Positions 7,698 through 15,482 of a stretch of DNA of 23,041 nt are shown piece by piece. Every line of letters begins with the position of its first letter. Positions within the stretch are counted from its first letter, which is position 1. The translations under genes were made by a program, and so were the position numbers. This DNA is from an uncultured Ruminococcus sp. (GTDB lineage Bacteria > Bacillota > Clostridia > Oscillospirales > Ruminococcaceae), in contig CALANW010000074.1 of the NCBI GenBank assembly GCA_937926145.1, forward strand, positions 1-23,041. Reading direction: 5' to 3'. The notes under the pieces were generated by a model. That model was not told the DNA's origin. It did no database searches and was given only the letters and a program-made list of their open reading frames with translations.

Positions 7698-8381
7698 TTA
7701 CTTTATGTTCTTACGATCATGCCCATAAGCAAATCGAATCAAATTGCCTGCCCAATCCCCCACAAACACAAACGATCCCATAACCGCCAGATAATCTATC
7801 AGAAAACAGATAACAGGCTCAGAAAAATCATAGAATACAAAGTGACTTTTGAGAAACATATAAATTCCGACATCACGGCGGATAAAGGCGTAAACTCCAT
7901 ACCCTGCAATAAGCACAGCAATTATACGGATTACCGCCGTCCGAAGCTTTAACGGTTTAAGCTGCTTTTTTGTCATTGAAACAAACATATTCCAATGCAG
8001 TCCAAGGTGAAAGCTCATCAGTACAAAGCCCCAAAATGCGCTGAGGGTATGTATTTTTACGGCAAGTGTGCTTTCGCTTAAATTCAGAAAATCAAATACA
8101 TACCTTGAAATTATGATACCGCTCACCATAGAGCCTATCATACAAAGCAGTATCAAAGCTGCCGTTACGGTCTGCACCATGCGCATGGGCGTGTATCTGC
8201 CCTTTGGTATATTGCACAGCCACCTGCGGTTCAGTATATGGTGCGTAATAAAAAGTGCAAACATTCCCACGCCTATCCACTCGTGAGCCTTTTCTCCGAT
8301 AAGTCCGTATACCATAAGAAGCAGCATTGCCAGTGACATTGCCGCATCTACGGCTATTTTTATTTTCATAGTATTTTTCAT
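7698..8381 (-). CDS. DUF4405-type membrane cytochrome b-like protein
   Basis: A 227-aa integral membrane protein matching the DUF4405 (flavinylation-associated cytochrome) pattern. It has about five or six hydrophobic helices and membrane-embedded histidines that could bind heme: His33 (KAHEWIG), His47/His48 (FITHHILNRRW), His111 (KIHTLSAFWGF), and His125/His129 (SFHLGLHW). The conserved lead-in GKYTP-like GRYTPMRM follows the second helix. The family is associated with transmembrane electron transfer to flavin-bearing partners. The start overlaps the stop of the upstream hydrolase gene (ATGA), with AAAGGTGA ahead, so the two are translationally coupled. It is the last gene of the redox cluster and ends 60 nt before a terminator. 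The electron donor and acceptor are not shown by the sequence; the flavodoxins upstream are candidates only by context. Confidence 0.85.
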   Translation of the reverse strand: MKNTMKIKIAVDAAMSLAMLLLMVYGLIGEKAHEWIGVGMFALFITHHILNRRWLCNIPKGRYTPMRMVQTVTAALILLCMIGSMVSGIIISRYVFDFLNLSESTLAVKIHTLSAFWGFVLMSFHLGLHWNMFVSMTKKQLKPLKLRTAVIRIIAVLIAGYGVYAFIRRDVGIYMFLKSHFVFYDFSEPVICFLIDYLAVMGSFVFVGDWAGNLIRFAYGHDRKNIK

Positions 8382-9286
8382 TGTTCACCTTTGTTGTGGG
8401 AAATTATCCAGTCAAGATTGCTTTCATCATCAAACAGGATATTTGTGCCGCCATGATAATTGTATATTCCCTTTTCGTTGAAAAATTCATTGTCGGGAAT
8501 TTCAAGGCGAAGAAAAATGTTTATTTCCGCATCGCTGTATCCTGCATCTTTATATGCTTTGTGCAGACTGTCATAAGCGGAACGTGCCTTATCGCTGCCA
8601 TAATATTCATCGCCGTCTGCCATATAGATATAAACTGCAACCTTGTTTTCGGCGATAGTATCGTAAGTACCGTCCCATTGCGATGCTCCGTGAAGATAAG
8701 CAGCATAAAGATCGGGGCGCATTGATACAGCCCGTGACATCGTTTCTCCACCTGCGGAATAGCCTGCGGCATAAACTCGGTCTGTATCTACCGAGAAATT
8801 ACCGATAAAATATTCCGTCAACTCGATCGCCTGCTTTGCCGATGTTTCGTACCAGTCGGTAAGCTGTGCGGAGACAACTATCATTTCGGTATCAAACTTT
8901 GTCCATGCGGTAAAGCCTGTCCATTTGAGATTTGAACCTGCCGAAGCTTCGCCGAACCACATCATATCGTACCCGGGCATAGTCATTACAAGCGGATATT
9001 TTTTGCTTTCATCATAATTTTCGGGAAGATAGTAGCTGTAATGCACTGTTCCGTTTTCGCCCTCAAAAATTTGATTTGCGTTAAGCTCATACTGCGGCGG
9101 GGATATTTTCTCATCATCGGCAGTATCACTTTGCAAAGGAAAGACAGATGCGGCTGCCGTTTCACTGCTGTCTGTTTGTACATAAGCGGCAGTCGATTTG
9201 GAAACGGCTTCATCACCGCAAGCCGTCATTGTGACAGACAGCAGCGCAGCAAGAACAGTATAGAAAAATTTGTTTGCAATGTTCAT
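8378..9286 (-). CDS. Secreted alpha/beta-hydrolase (esterase-like) lipoprotein
   Basis: A 302-aa exported hydrolase. The N terminus has a lipoprotein signal (hydrophobic 7-20, Cys23 in TMTAC) followed by a Ser/Thr/Ala-rich tether to about residue 60. The hydrolase domain starts near residue 70 (tyrosine-rich YSYYLPENYD, the usual lead-in of esterase/PHB-depolymerase-like enzymes). The nucleophile elbow is GYSAGG with Ser177; Asp224/Asp226 in MADGDEYY and His278 in YNYHGG are candidates for the other triad members. ATG directly follows the TAA of the aldo/keto reductase gene, with AAGGTAGTG upstream, so it belongs to the same transcript. The substrate is unknown; small esters are the usual guess. 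Intact, unlike its upstream neighbour. Confidence 0.85.
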   Translation of the reverse strand: MNIANKFFYTVLAALLSVTMTACGDEAVSKSTAAYVQTDSSETAAASVFPLQSDTADDEKISPPQYELNANQIFEGENGTVHYSYYLPENYDESKKYPLVMTMPGYDMMWFGEASAGSNLKWTGFTAWTKFDTEMIVVSAQLTDWYETSAKQAIELTEYFIGNFSVDTDRVYAAGYSAGGETMSRAVSMRPDLYAAYLHGASQWDGTYDTIAENKVAVYIYMADGDEYYGSDKARSAYDSLHKAYKDAGYSDAEINIFLRLEIPDNEFFNEKGIYNYHGGTNILFDDESNLDWIISHNKGEQ

Positions 9287-10250
9287 TTATTTCACTACCT
9301 TGCTTCCGCCGAAAACCTCTGACATTTTCATATTGTCAAGAGCCCTGTCCAAAGCTGTGACTTCGCTTTCGGTAAGAATAATCTCCGCCGCTCCCGCATT
9401 TTCCTTCATACGCTCAGTTTTTCTCGTTCCGGGGATAGGCACTATCCACGGCTTTTTACAGAGCATCCAAGCCATTGATATCTGCGACAAAGCAGCATTT
9501 TTATCTTCGGCAAGTTGTTTGAGGACGGAGAAAAGCTCCTTGTTTTCTTCCATTGCCTTTGCCGTGAACTTCGGCATTACACTGCGGTAATCATCGGCGG
9601 AAAAGCTGCTTTGCGAGTCATATTTTCCGCTTAAAAGCCCGTTCGCCATAGGGCTGAATGCAACAAAGCCTATGCCAAGCTCATCAAGCACGGGAAAAAG
9701 GCTCTCGTAGTCACGGTACATCATTGAATATCTGTTCTGAACGGCGGTCACATGGCACACCGCATCTGCTTTCCGCAGATATTCTTCATTCGCTTCGGAT
9801 ATGCCCCAGTGGGTGATCTTTCCCTCTTTTATAAGCTCGGACATTACGCCTGCAACTTCTTCGGCGGGGATATTTTTATCAATTCGGTGCTGATAGTAAA
9901 GGTCGATATGGTCTGTTTTCAGCTTGTGCAGACTGTTTTCGACCGAATTTCGTATAACCTCGGGACGGCTGTCAGTGATAATGTTTCTGCCGTCGTGACG
10001 GACACCGAACTTTGTGGCTATCTGCACCTCATTTCTACAGTCAGCAAGTGCTTCGCCCACAAGTTCTTCGTTGTATGAAACGCTGCCGTCGGGATTCGTT
10101 CCGATGTAACATTCCGCTGTGTCAAAAAATGTGTAGCCAATATCAAATGCGGCACGGATAGCCGATATTGCTTCTGATTTTTCAGTGGGTGATACAGCCA
10201 AGTCCCACGGCAGAGACTTTCAGATTTTTTCCAAGTGTGCGATACTGCAT
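9287..10250 (-). pseudogene. Aldo/keto reductase broken by a short N-terminal deletion
   Basis: An NAD(P)H-dependent aldo/keto reductase. The true start is the ATG at 10250 behind GGAGGAAAAATATAA, directly after the stop of the flavodoxin-like gene. It encodes the classic opening MQYRTLGKNLKVSAVGLGC, then runs into TGA within four codons. The rest of the enzyme continues in another frame (SPTEKSEAISAIRAAFDIG...) up to 9287. Members of the family normally have about eight residues (of the type MGMSHAYG) between GLGC and PTEKSE, so a deletion of 3n+2 nt, about 23 nt, near 10205 explains both the gap and the frame change. The downstream part keeps the catalytic set Asp27, Tyr32, Lys64 and His105 (numbered from a TTG at 10201). 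Restart at that TTG would yield a protein lacking the first strand, probably inactive. Confidence 0.8.
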
Positions 10251-10700
10251 TTATATTTTTCCTCCAAGCTTTGCGGCTTCCGCTTTGTTTGTCGCCATAC
10301 CGCAGTAGGTCATGCCGTAAAGCTGTGCAAAGCGTTTCATTGTATATTCGCCTGCTTCAAGCATCCACTTTTCGGGAGCAGCGCCCTGAAAAACAAAGTA
10401 AAGCTTTCTTCCCGAAAGTCCGCCGTTTTCCACTCTGCCGTAAAATCTGTCCAGAACGTTACGGACACTTCCGCAGATATTGTGCCAGTAAAGCGGTGAA
10501 CCTATCACAATAGTATCAGCCTTTTCCATAGCCTTGATAACATCGTCAAGTTCGTCGCCCTGCAAGCTCTGACCGTAGCTGCCGATGATAAGGTCGGTAA
10601 GGTTCAGCGTTTCATAGCTTTTGCCTTTAAGCATTTCTGCCGCAAGTGCAGCAGTATTGCCGTTTTTGTTGGGACTTCCGTTGATAAATAAAATACTCAT
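10251..10700 (-). CDS. Flavodoxin-like NAD(P)H-dependent FMN reductase
   Basis: A 149-aa single-domain flavoprotein. The FMN phosphate loop is INGSPNKNGNTAAL (residues 6-19), and the second binding segment is IVIGSPLYWHNICG near residues 64-77. It is a typical small member of the flavodoxin/NADPH-dependent FMN reductase fold that passes electrons from NAD(P)H or a ferredoxin to small molecules. The start has AAGGAG 9 nt upstream; those bases lie just outside the palindromic element at 10714-10819. Its stop (TAA, 10251-10253) abuts the ATG of the aldo/keto reductase frame. Nothing is missing in the frame, though it is at the short end of the family. The natural substrate is unknown. Confidence 0.88.
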   Translation of the reverse strand: MSILFINGSPNKNGNTAALAAEMLKGKSYETLNLTDLIIGSYGQSLQGDELDDVIKAMEKADTIVIGSPLYWHNICGSVRNVLDRFYGRVENGGLSGRKLYFVFQGAAPEKWMLEAGEYTMKRFAQLYGMTYCGMATNKAEAAKLGGKI

Positions 10701-10713
10701 TTTTACTTGCTCC

Positions 10714-10819
10714 TTATACTAATTTTAAAACTGAAAGTGTACAAAAAATCAAGCAAAAGCTCGCATATATGGCTTTTGCGCCGATTTTTTGTCTACACTT
10801 TGATTAAAAATTAGTATTA
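10714..10819. repeat. Palindromic intergenic element, copy A
   Basis: A 106-nt inverted-repeat element between the two flavoprotein genes. Terminal repeats are TTATACTAATTTTA and TAATACTAATTTTT (12 of 14 match). Inside, AAAGTGTA (734-741 past 10,000) pairs with TACACTTT (794-801), CAAAAAATC (742-750) with GATTTTTTG (783-791) leaving a two-base TC bulge, and GCAAAAGC (753-760) with GCTTTTGC (772-779). The apical loop is TCGCATATATG. The right-hand terminal repeat supplies the TAA stop codon (10817-10819) of the iron-sulfur flavoprotein gene. Copy B at 12184-12289 has the same architecture with compensating base changes. Confidence 0.88.
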
Positions 10820-11356
10820 TACATTTTTGCCCATTGTATAGGCTTTTTCCATTGCCTGTGTGTCCTTTACCGTGCCCGATTCATACACGCCGTTTCCGAT
10901 GATGATGCCCTTTTCAACAGCACCCTCAACGCAGTCTGCATATCCACGCATACAGGCTATTGTGGTATCGGCTGAGGAAACCGCTTCGTCCGCCATTGTG
11001 ACGATGTAGTAAAACTCCTTGTTTTTTACTTCAAGCCAGCGGGCAACGGTTCTGTCGATGACTGCTTTGAGCTGTGCATCTATCGAATAGAAATATACGG
11101 GACTTGCAAGAACGATAACGTCTGCATCTATCATCTTCTGCAAAATATCTGCCATATCGTCCCTGTGAACACAGGTTCCGCCATTGTCACGGCAGTAATA
11201 GCAGGCGGAACAGGGTGCTATCTTTTTCGATGAAACACGGATCTTTTCAACTTCGTTGCCGCTCTCACCTGCTCCACGCATAAATTCATCACACAAAATA
11301 TCGGAATTTCCGCCTCTGCGTGGACTTCCCGATAAGATAAGTATTTTCTTGCTCAT
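10817..11356 (-). CDS. Iron-sulfur flavoprotein, flavodoxin/FMN reductase family
   Basis: A 179-aa NADPH-dependent FMN reductase-type protein. The FMN loop is LSGSPRRGGNSDIL (residues 8-21). Cys49, Cys52, Cys55 and Cys62 (CSACYYCRDNGGTC) form the compact CX2CX2CX6C motif that binds a 4Fe-4S cluster in archaeal/clostridial iron-sulfur flavoproteins. A second flavin segment is IVLASPVYFYSI near residue 81. It probably carries out one- or two-electron reduction of small acceptors with ferredoxin or NAD(P)H. AAGGAG sits 8 nt before the start and overlaps the stop of the preceding flavodoxin pseudogene, which shows tight operon packing. The stop codon TAA lies in the terminal repeat of palindromic copy A. 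The frame is intact. Confidence 0.88.
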   Translation of the reverse strand: MSKKILILSGSPRRGGNSDILCDEFMRGAGESGNEVEKIRVSSKKIAPCSACYYCRDNGGTCVHRDDMADILQKMIDADVIVLASPVYFYSIDAQLKAVIDRTVARWLEVKNKEFYYIVTMADEAVSSADTTIACMRGYADCVEGAVEKGIIIGNGVYESGTVKDTQAMEKAYTMGKNV

Positions 11357-11368
11357 TGCATTAACTCC

Positions 11369-12166
11369 TTATAATCCAAGCTCTTCTACCCATTTTTCCA
11401 CATCATCAGCCGAAGCACCTGATGAAAAACGCTGACCTTCCTGCCAGTCGCCTGTGCCTGACATATCCGCAAGCAGTTCGCCGCTCTGACCCATTCCTGA
11501 TGATGCAGATGTTGCGAACGGAATTACGGTTTTTCCGCTGAAATCATTGTCCTTGACAAAGTTGTCAACGGGCCAAGCTGCTATTCCCTACCAGATGGGA
11601 TAACCGATAAATACGGTGTCATAGCTGTCCCAGTTTTCAACAGTTGTTGCAGTAAGAGGAACATCTCGGAGAGATTCGTCATTGTGTTCAAGGCATACTC
11701 GGCTGTCGGAATCAGTCCAGTTAAGGTCATCATCTGTATAGACCTCTGTGGGAACTATCTCGAAAATGTCTGCTCCTGCGGCATTGGCAATGTCATTTGA
11801 AACACGCTCTGTATTACCCGATGCGGAGTAATATACAACAAGTACCTTGCTGACGTCTGACTCGGGTTCCTCTGTTTCGGCAATTTCATTATCTTCGGCT
11901 GCCGCAGCGGTCGTTTCGTTTACTTCCTCAGATGAAGCCTCAGTCGTTGTTTCAACGGTTTCTTCCGATGTTGTATCGGCTGTCGTTTCAATAGCTTCTT
12001 CTGAAGTATCTGCGGTTGTTTTCTCTGCTGTGACTTCTGTTGTTGTCATTTCAGTAATTGAAACGGTCGTACTGCTTGCAGATGAATTTGTATTTGCTGT
12101 GCTTCCGCAGGCTGTAAAGCTTAACGCAAGTGCTGCACTTAAAACTATTCCAAAAATCTTTTTCAT
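11369..12166 (-). pseudogene. Flavodoxin lipoprotein interrupted by an in-frame TAG
   Basis: A secreted, membrane-anchored flavodoxin. The start is ATG at 12166 (MKKIFGIVL) behind AAAGGA; an earlier TTG has no site. Lipobox LSFTAC with Cys20; residues 21-115 form a Thr/Glu/Ser-rich tether; the flavodoxin domain starts at KVLVVYYSASGNTE (FMN loop). Codon 193 (11588-11590) is TAG in the motif IGYPIW-stop-GIAAWPVDNF, where relatives have a second Trp, so TGG to TAG is the simplest cause. Reading on in the same frame gives 72 further residues with full family similarity (SGKTVIPFATSASSGMG, GTGDWQEGQRF) to a TAA at 11369-11371. The truncated product would lose the flavin-covering half and be inactive. 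A base-call error is possible and cannot be excluded from sequence alone. Confidence 0.85.
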
Positions 12167-12183
12167 TTTACATCGTCCTTTCT

Positions 12184-12289
12184 TAATACTAAGTGCCAAT
12201 TAAAAACTATACAAAAAATCGAGCATAATCTTGCGTATATGGATTGTGCGATGATTTTTTGTCTATAGTTTTATTGGGAATTAGTATTA
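12184..12289. repeat. Palindromic intergenic element, copy B
   Basis: A 106-nt element with terminal repeats TAATACTAA (left) and the complement of TAATACTAATT (right, 12279-12289). Stems: CCAAT (196-200 past 12,000) with ATTGG (273-277), AAAACTATA (203-211) with TATAGTTTT (264-272), CAAAAAATC (212-220) with GATTTTTTG (253-261) leaving the same TC bulge as copy A, and GCATAATC (223-230) with GATTGTGC (242-249; one G-T pair). Apical loop TTGCGTATATG. As in copy A, the right terminal repeat holds the TAA stop (12287-12289) of the upstream gene, here the alcohol dehydrogenase. Confidence 0.88.
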
Positions 12290-13444
12290 TTTGCACTCAT
12301 TAAGTATATCAAATATTTCATCGGCTGAAAGCTTTTTGCAGCAGCCTGCGGTGACAACGGTTGAATTCGCCACTGCACGAAGGTCTGTATTTTCGGGAAT
12401 ACCAAGCTCCAAAAATGTCGTAGGCAAGCCTATTTCCTTTATAAAATCAGTCAGCGCATTTATTCCTGCAAGTGCTGTTTCCTCTGAATTGCCGTTCGGC
12501 GCAACATTCCATACATTCTGCGCAAAACGTGCGAAACGCTCCGTATTCGACTTGTAAATGTGCTTGTAAAGTACGGGGTGTATCACCGCAAGTCCTGCGC
12601 CGTGATTGCAGTTTGTGTATGCGCCCAGCTGATGTTCGATCATGTGGCACTGGAAATCGGTTATCTTGCCGATCTTCAGCATACCGTTTTCAGCCATTGC
12701 CGATGCCCATGCAAGCTCACTCCTTGCCTCGTAATTGTTATTGTCCTCAAGAAGAATACGGATATTGCGGATAACGCTGCGCATAACGGCTTCGTTTATA
12801 TCATCGGAAAGATTGTTGCTGTCGGGCTTTCCGAAATATGTTTCCATTGCATGACTGAGCGTATCAAAAGCACCCGAAATGACCTGCTTAAAGGGAACAG
12901 ACATGGAATTTTCGGGGTCAAGGAAAGCAAAATCCGCCTGTGCTCCCCATAATGCACCCTTTATCTTCTTTTCCTCATTGGTGATAACCGCACCGCTGTT
13001 CATTTCCGAGCCTGTACCGAAAACCGTTACGATCACACCGAGAGGAATAAATTCGAAGGGGAATGTGTGCTTTATGTTTTCCGTATCCCATATATCGCCG
13101 TCAAGTTTTGCCTGTGCGGAAATGACCTTGCAGCAGTCCGATACAGAGCCGCCGCCCACCGCAAGGATAAGGTCAACATTATTTTCCCTTGCAAGCTTTG
13201 CTCCCTCCCGGACCTTTGCGTAAGTGGGGTTAGGCATAATGCCCGAAAACTCCACAACACGCTTGCCGCTTGCATTAAGGATAGCCATTACCTCGTCATA
13301 AATGCCGTTTTTCTTGACAGAACCGCCGCCGTATGCAAGCATAACGGTATCGCCGTAATGTGAAAGCAGGCTGCCCAGATATTCCTTCACACCGCCCTTG
13401 CCGAAGTAAACCTTTGTCTTGTTTTCGTAAATAAAGTTGTTCAT
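12287..13444 (-). CDS. Iron-containing (YqhD/BDH-like) NADPH-dependent alcohol dehydrogenase
   Basis: A 385-aa group III alcohol dehydrogenase that reduces aldehydes to alcohols. The start is ATG at 13444 with AAAGGAAG 7 nt upstream; an upstream TTG lacks a site. The N terminus FIYENKTKVYFGKG is typical of the YqhD branch; the nucleotide-binding motif is AVGGGSVSDCCK (95-106). The metal ligands are Asp194 and His198 (GAFDTLSHAMETYF), His267 (FQCHMIEHQLG) and His281 (NCNHGAGLAV), with the spacing known for E. coli YqhD. Full length, intact. It lies between the hydrolase lipoprotein and the flavodoxin pseudogene on one strand; the stop codon is provided by palindromic copy B. With the aldo/keto reductase it suggests a role in clearing reactive aldehydes. 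Confidence 0.95.
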   Translation of the reverse strand: MNNFIYENKTKVYFGKGGVKEYLGSLLSHYGDTVMLAYGGGSVKKNGIYDEVMAILNASGKRVVEFSGIMPNPTYAKVREGAKLARENNVDLILAVGGGSVSDCCKVISAQAKLDGDIWDTENIKHTFPFEFIPLGVIVTVFGTGSEMNSGAVITNEEKKIKGALWGAQADFAFLDPENSMSVPFKQVISGAFDTLSHAMETYFGKPDSNNLSDDINEAVMRSVIRNIRILLEDNNNYEARSELAWASAMAENGMLKIGKITDFQCHMIEHQLGAYTNCNHGAGLAVIHPVLYKHIYKSNTERFARFAQNVWNVAPNGNSEETALAGINALTDFIKEIGLPTTFLELGIPENTDLRAVANSTVVTAGCCKKLSADEIFDILNECK

Positions 13445-13458
13445 AAATATACTTCCTT

Positions 13459-14448
13459 TCAATTTATCATTTGTTTTTCCCAGAATCGGACTGCATCATC
13501 TATCCAGCCCTCGGCTTCCGTGCCTGTTCCAAGTCCGAAGCCGTGACCAAGACCGTGATAGCAATGAAACTCGGTATCAATGCCAACAGCGCTCATAGCG
13601 TCAAGCCTTGCCTGCATTATCTGCCAGTTTGCAATGCCGTCGGAATCGCCGACACAGGCAAAGGTGGGAGGGTCGCTTTCAGAATACTGACTAAGCCCAG
13701 TGTACTGCATTATCACAGCACCCGCCTGCGGTAGCTCATCGCCGCCGAAAGACGATGTGCCGTAAGTTCCCAGCCAAGCCGTCATTCGTGCGCCTGCCGA
13801 ACCGCCCCAAAGCGAGTAGCAGTCGGTATCAACTTCAAGCTCATCTGCATTTTCAAATATGAAGCTTACAGCTCTTGCAAGGTCTTCGCAGGCTTTCTGC
13901 GCATTGGGGCGATATATCAGCGCAAATGCGTTGTAGCCTTTCTTTGAAAGCTCCAGAGCGTGAGGAAAACTGTCCTGCATCGCTCCGACATAAGAAAAAG
14001 CTCCGCCTGCATTGCAAACCGCAAACCTTGCTCCAGCCTTTCCCTTGAAAAAGAACAGTCCCGTGTCATTCTTTTCGGGATCGGCAGCCTTTTCTTCGTC
14101 GGAATAAATATCATAAAATATTTTATCTCCCAATTCGGCGTGGCTTTTAAAATAGTTTGCTATCTCCACAGTCATATCGGGGTCAATATGGCTGTACCAA
14201 GTCAGTGAAAGCTCACCAAGCGTATTGCCGCCGTAATAACCTTTTTGAGTTGGGAATATAAGCCGCCCGTAATCGCCGAATGACACATCGTTTATCACAT
14301 CGTCTATGGGTGTATCCCGTGTATATGCCGACACATTTTCAGCCATTGGCTCACTCACCTCCTGCTCGGGGAAATTGTTGTCATTTGCACAGCCGACAAA
14401 GATCAGCAGCGAGCATAACAACATATTCAATAACTTTCCTGCTTTCAT
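13459..14448 (-). CDS. Exported alpha/beta-hydrolase lipoprotein (BD-FAE/HSL-like)
   Basis: A 329-aa lipoprotein with signal residues 1-19 and lipobox Cys20 (LIFVGC). It then has an acidic tether, and the hydrolase domain starts near residue 60. CNAGGAFSYVG (145-155) stands in for the HGGG oxyanion loop of hormone-sensitive-lipase-like enzymes. The nucleophile is Ser217 in GGSAGAR; Asp268 or Asp270 (CVGDSDGIAN) and His302 (GLGHGFGLGTGTEAEGW) complete a triad. The last motif is characteristic of xylan-esterase-like hydrolases often labelled alpha/beta hydrolase in gut Clostridia. It is the first structural gene after LysR; its ribosome site (AAAGGCGG) follows the LysR terminator by about 30 nt. 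The substrate is unknown. The frame is intact. Confidence 0.85.
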   Translation of the reverse strand: MKAGKLLNMLLCSLLIFVGCANDNNFPEQEVSEPMAENVSAYTRDTPIDDVINDVSFGDYGRLIFPTQKGYYGGNTLGELSLTWYSHIDPDMTVEIANYFKSHAELGDKIFYDIYSDEEKAADPEKNDTGLFFFKGKAGARFAVCNAGGAFSYVGAMQDSFPHALELSKKGYNAFALIYRPNAQKACEDLARAVSFIFENADELEVDTDCYSLWGGSAGARMTAWLGTYGTSSFGGDELPQAGAVIMQYTGLSQYSESDPPTFACVGDSDGIANWQIMQARLDAMSAVGIDTEFHCYHGLGHGFGLGTGTEAEGWIDDAVRFWEKQMIN

Positions 14449-14470
14449 TTATCAGCCGCCTTTCTTTTCA

Positions 14471-15454
14471 CTATCTAAATAATATAAAAAAACGAGACTT
14501 TTGTGAAGTCTCGTTTAGTTTATCAGTATATACCTTTGAGTTATAACTACTATTTATATAACTCCTTGCTAACGTCCTTTGCATATCAAGAAACCGCTGA
14601 ACATTCGGAGCAGGCGTTTTTGAATGAAGTGTGCCGTAGGGAATGCTGTGATCCCATTCCACGGGTATGACTTTAAGCAGAGGGTGAACATTCGCCCAGC
14701 CTTGAATTGCAAGAAGCACATCGTTTGTATTCTCACAGCGGTTAAAAATATCCATACTGTAAAAATCAAAGTCAACTATCTTTATCTGCTGATGATGCTG
14801 CCAGAGATCGTCACGAAGCCTGTCAACATAATGGCTCCAGCCACGGTGCATAAGCAGCAGATTTTCACCGTAAAGGTCGGTTATCGTAAGCTTGTCCTTG
14901 ACAGCAAGTCTATGATGTATTGAAACCGCACAGCAAAACGGACCACGCACAAGCTCAAGTCCCGCACAGCCGCGCAGGTCAAGCATAGTTTCATCAAAAA
15001 TACCGCCTACAACATCAATGTTCTTTCCGAGATTGCCAAGTATCTCACGGGCATTTTCGGGCGTATTTTCAAAAGGTACTATCTGAAATTTTATGTCGGG
15101 ATAAAGTGCCTGAACCCTCGACCAAAGCTCCATAAGAAGCTGTGCAGGGGTCATTGGCGACGAACCTATGCGGATAATGCAGTTATCCTCCTGCATCGCA
15201 TTTTTTGCACGGGTAACGGAATCACGGCAGTATTGGATTATGTATTTTGCGTCCTGATAAAGCGAACGTCCTGCTTTTGTAAGGGTAAGTCCACGGTGAG
15301 AACGCTCAAAAAGCTTCACTCCGAGAGAATCTTCCAGTAAATTCACCTGCTTTATCACCGCTGTTGGAGTAATGTAGCTTTCTTCCGCAGCCTTATTGAA
15401 GCTGCCTGCATCTGCAACTTTTATGAATGTTTCGAGCTATGGATTGTACAACCT
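14471..15454 (-). pseudogene. LysR-family regulator with amber codon and lost start
   Basis: A LysR-type transcription factor that probably controlled the redox cluster that follows it. The helix-turn-helix reads LETFIKVADAGSFNKAAEESYITPTAVIKQVNLLEDSLGVKLFERS, followed by a normal effector domain (IRIGSSPMTPAQLL...). In frame just upstream is AGG-TTG-TAC-AAT-CCA-TAG (15454-15437). Relatives of this subgroup, as I recall them, begin M-L-Y-N-P-Q-L-E-T-F, so ATG to AGG and CAG to TAG would explain both the missing start and the stop. AAAAAGG lies 8 nt before that AGG, as expected for a start. The only in-frame start after the stop is a GTG at 15358, which would remove most of the DNA-binding helices. 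At the other end the frame runs through the terminator hairpin, giving an abnormal tail (NETSQKSRFFILFR). Confidence 0.75.
14489..14516 (-). terminator. Intrinsic terminator at the end of the LysR gene
   Basis: On the - strand a perfect stem AAACGAGACTT / AAGTCTCGTTT with a CACA loop is followed by TTTT-ATATT. It lies inside the extended LysR reading frame, which suggests that the original LysR stop was before it and has been lost. Confidence 0.8.
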
Positions 15455-15482
15455 TATCACGACCTTTTTGTGGATTAATTAT

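Noticed and set aside
9287..10201. Aldo/keto reductase as an intact gene starting from TTG at 10201
   Set aside because: It would lack the first strand of the barrel, and a properly placed ATG with a ribosome site encodes that strand 49 nt upstream in another frame.
14471..15358. LysR as an intact gene starting from GTG at 15358
   Set aside because: This start lies in the middle of the DNA-binding helices and has no ribosome site; the remaining N terminus is readable upstream in the same frame up to TAG.
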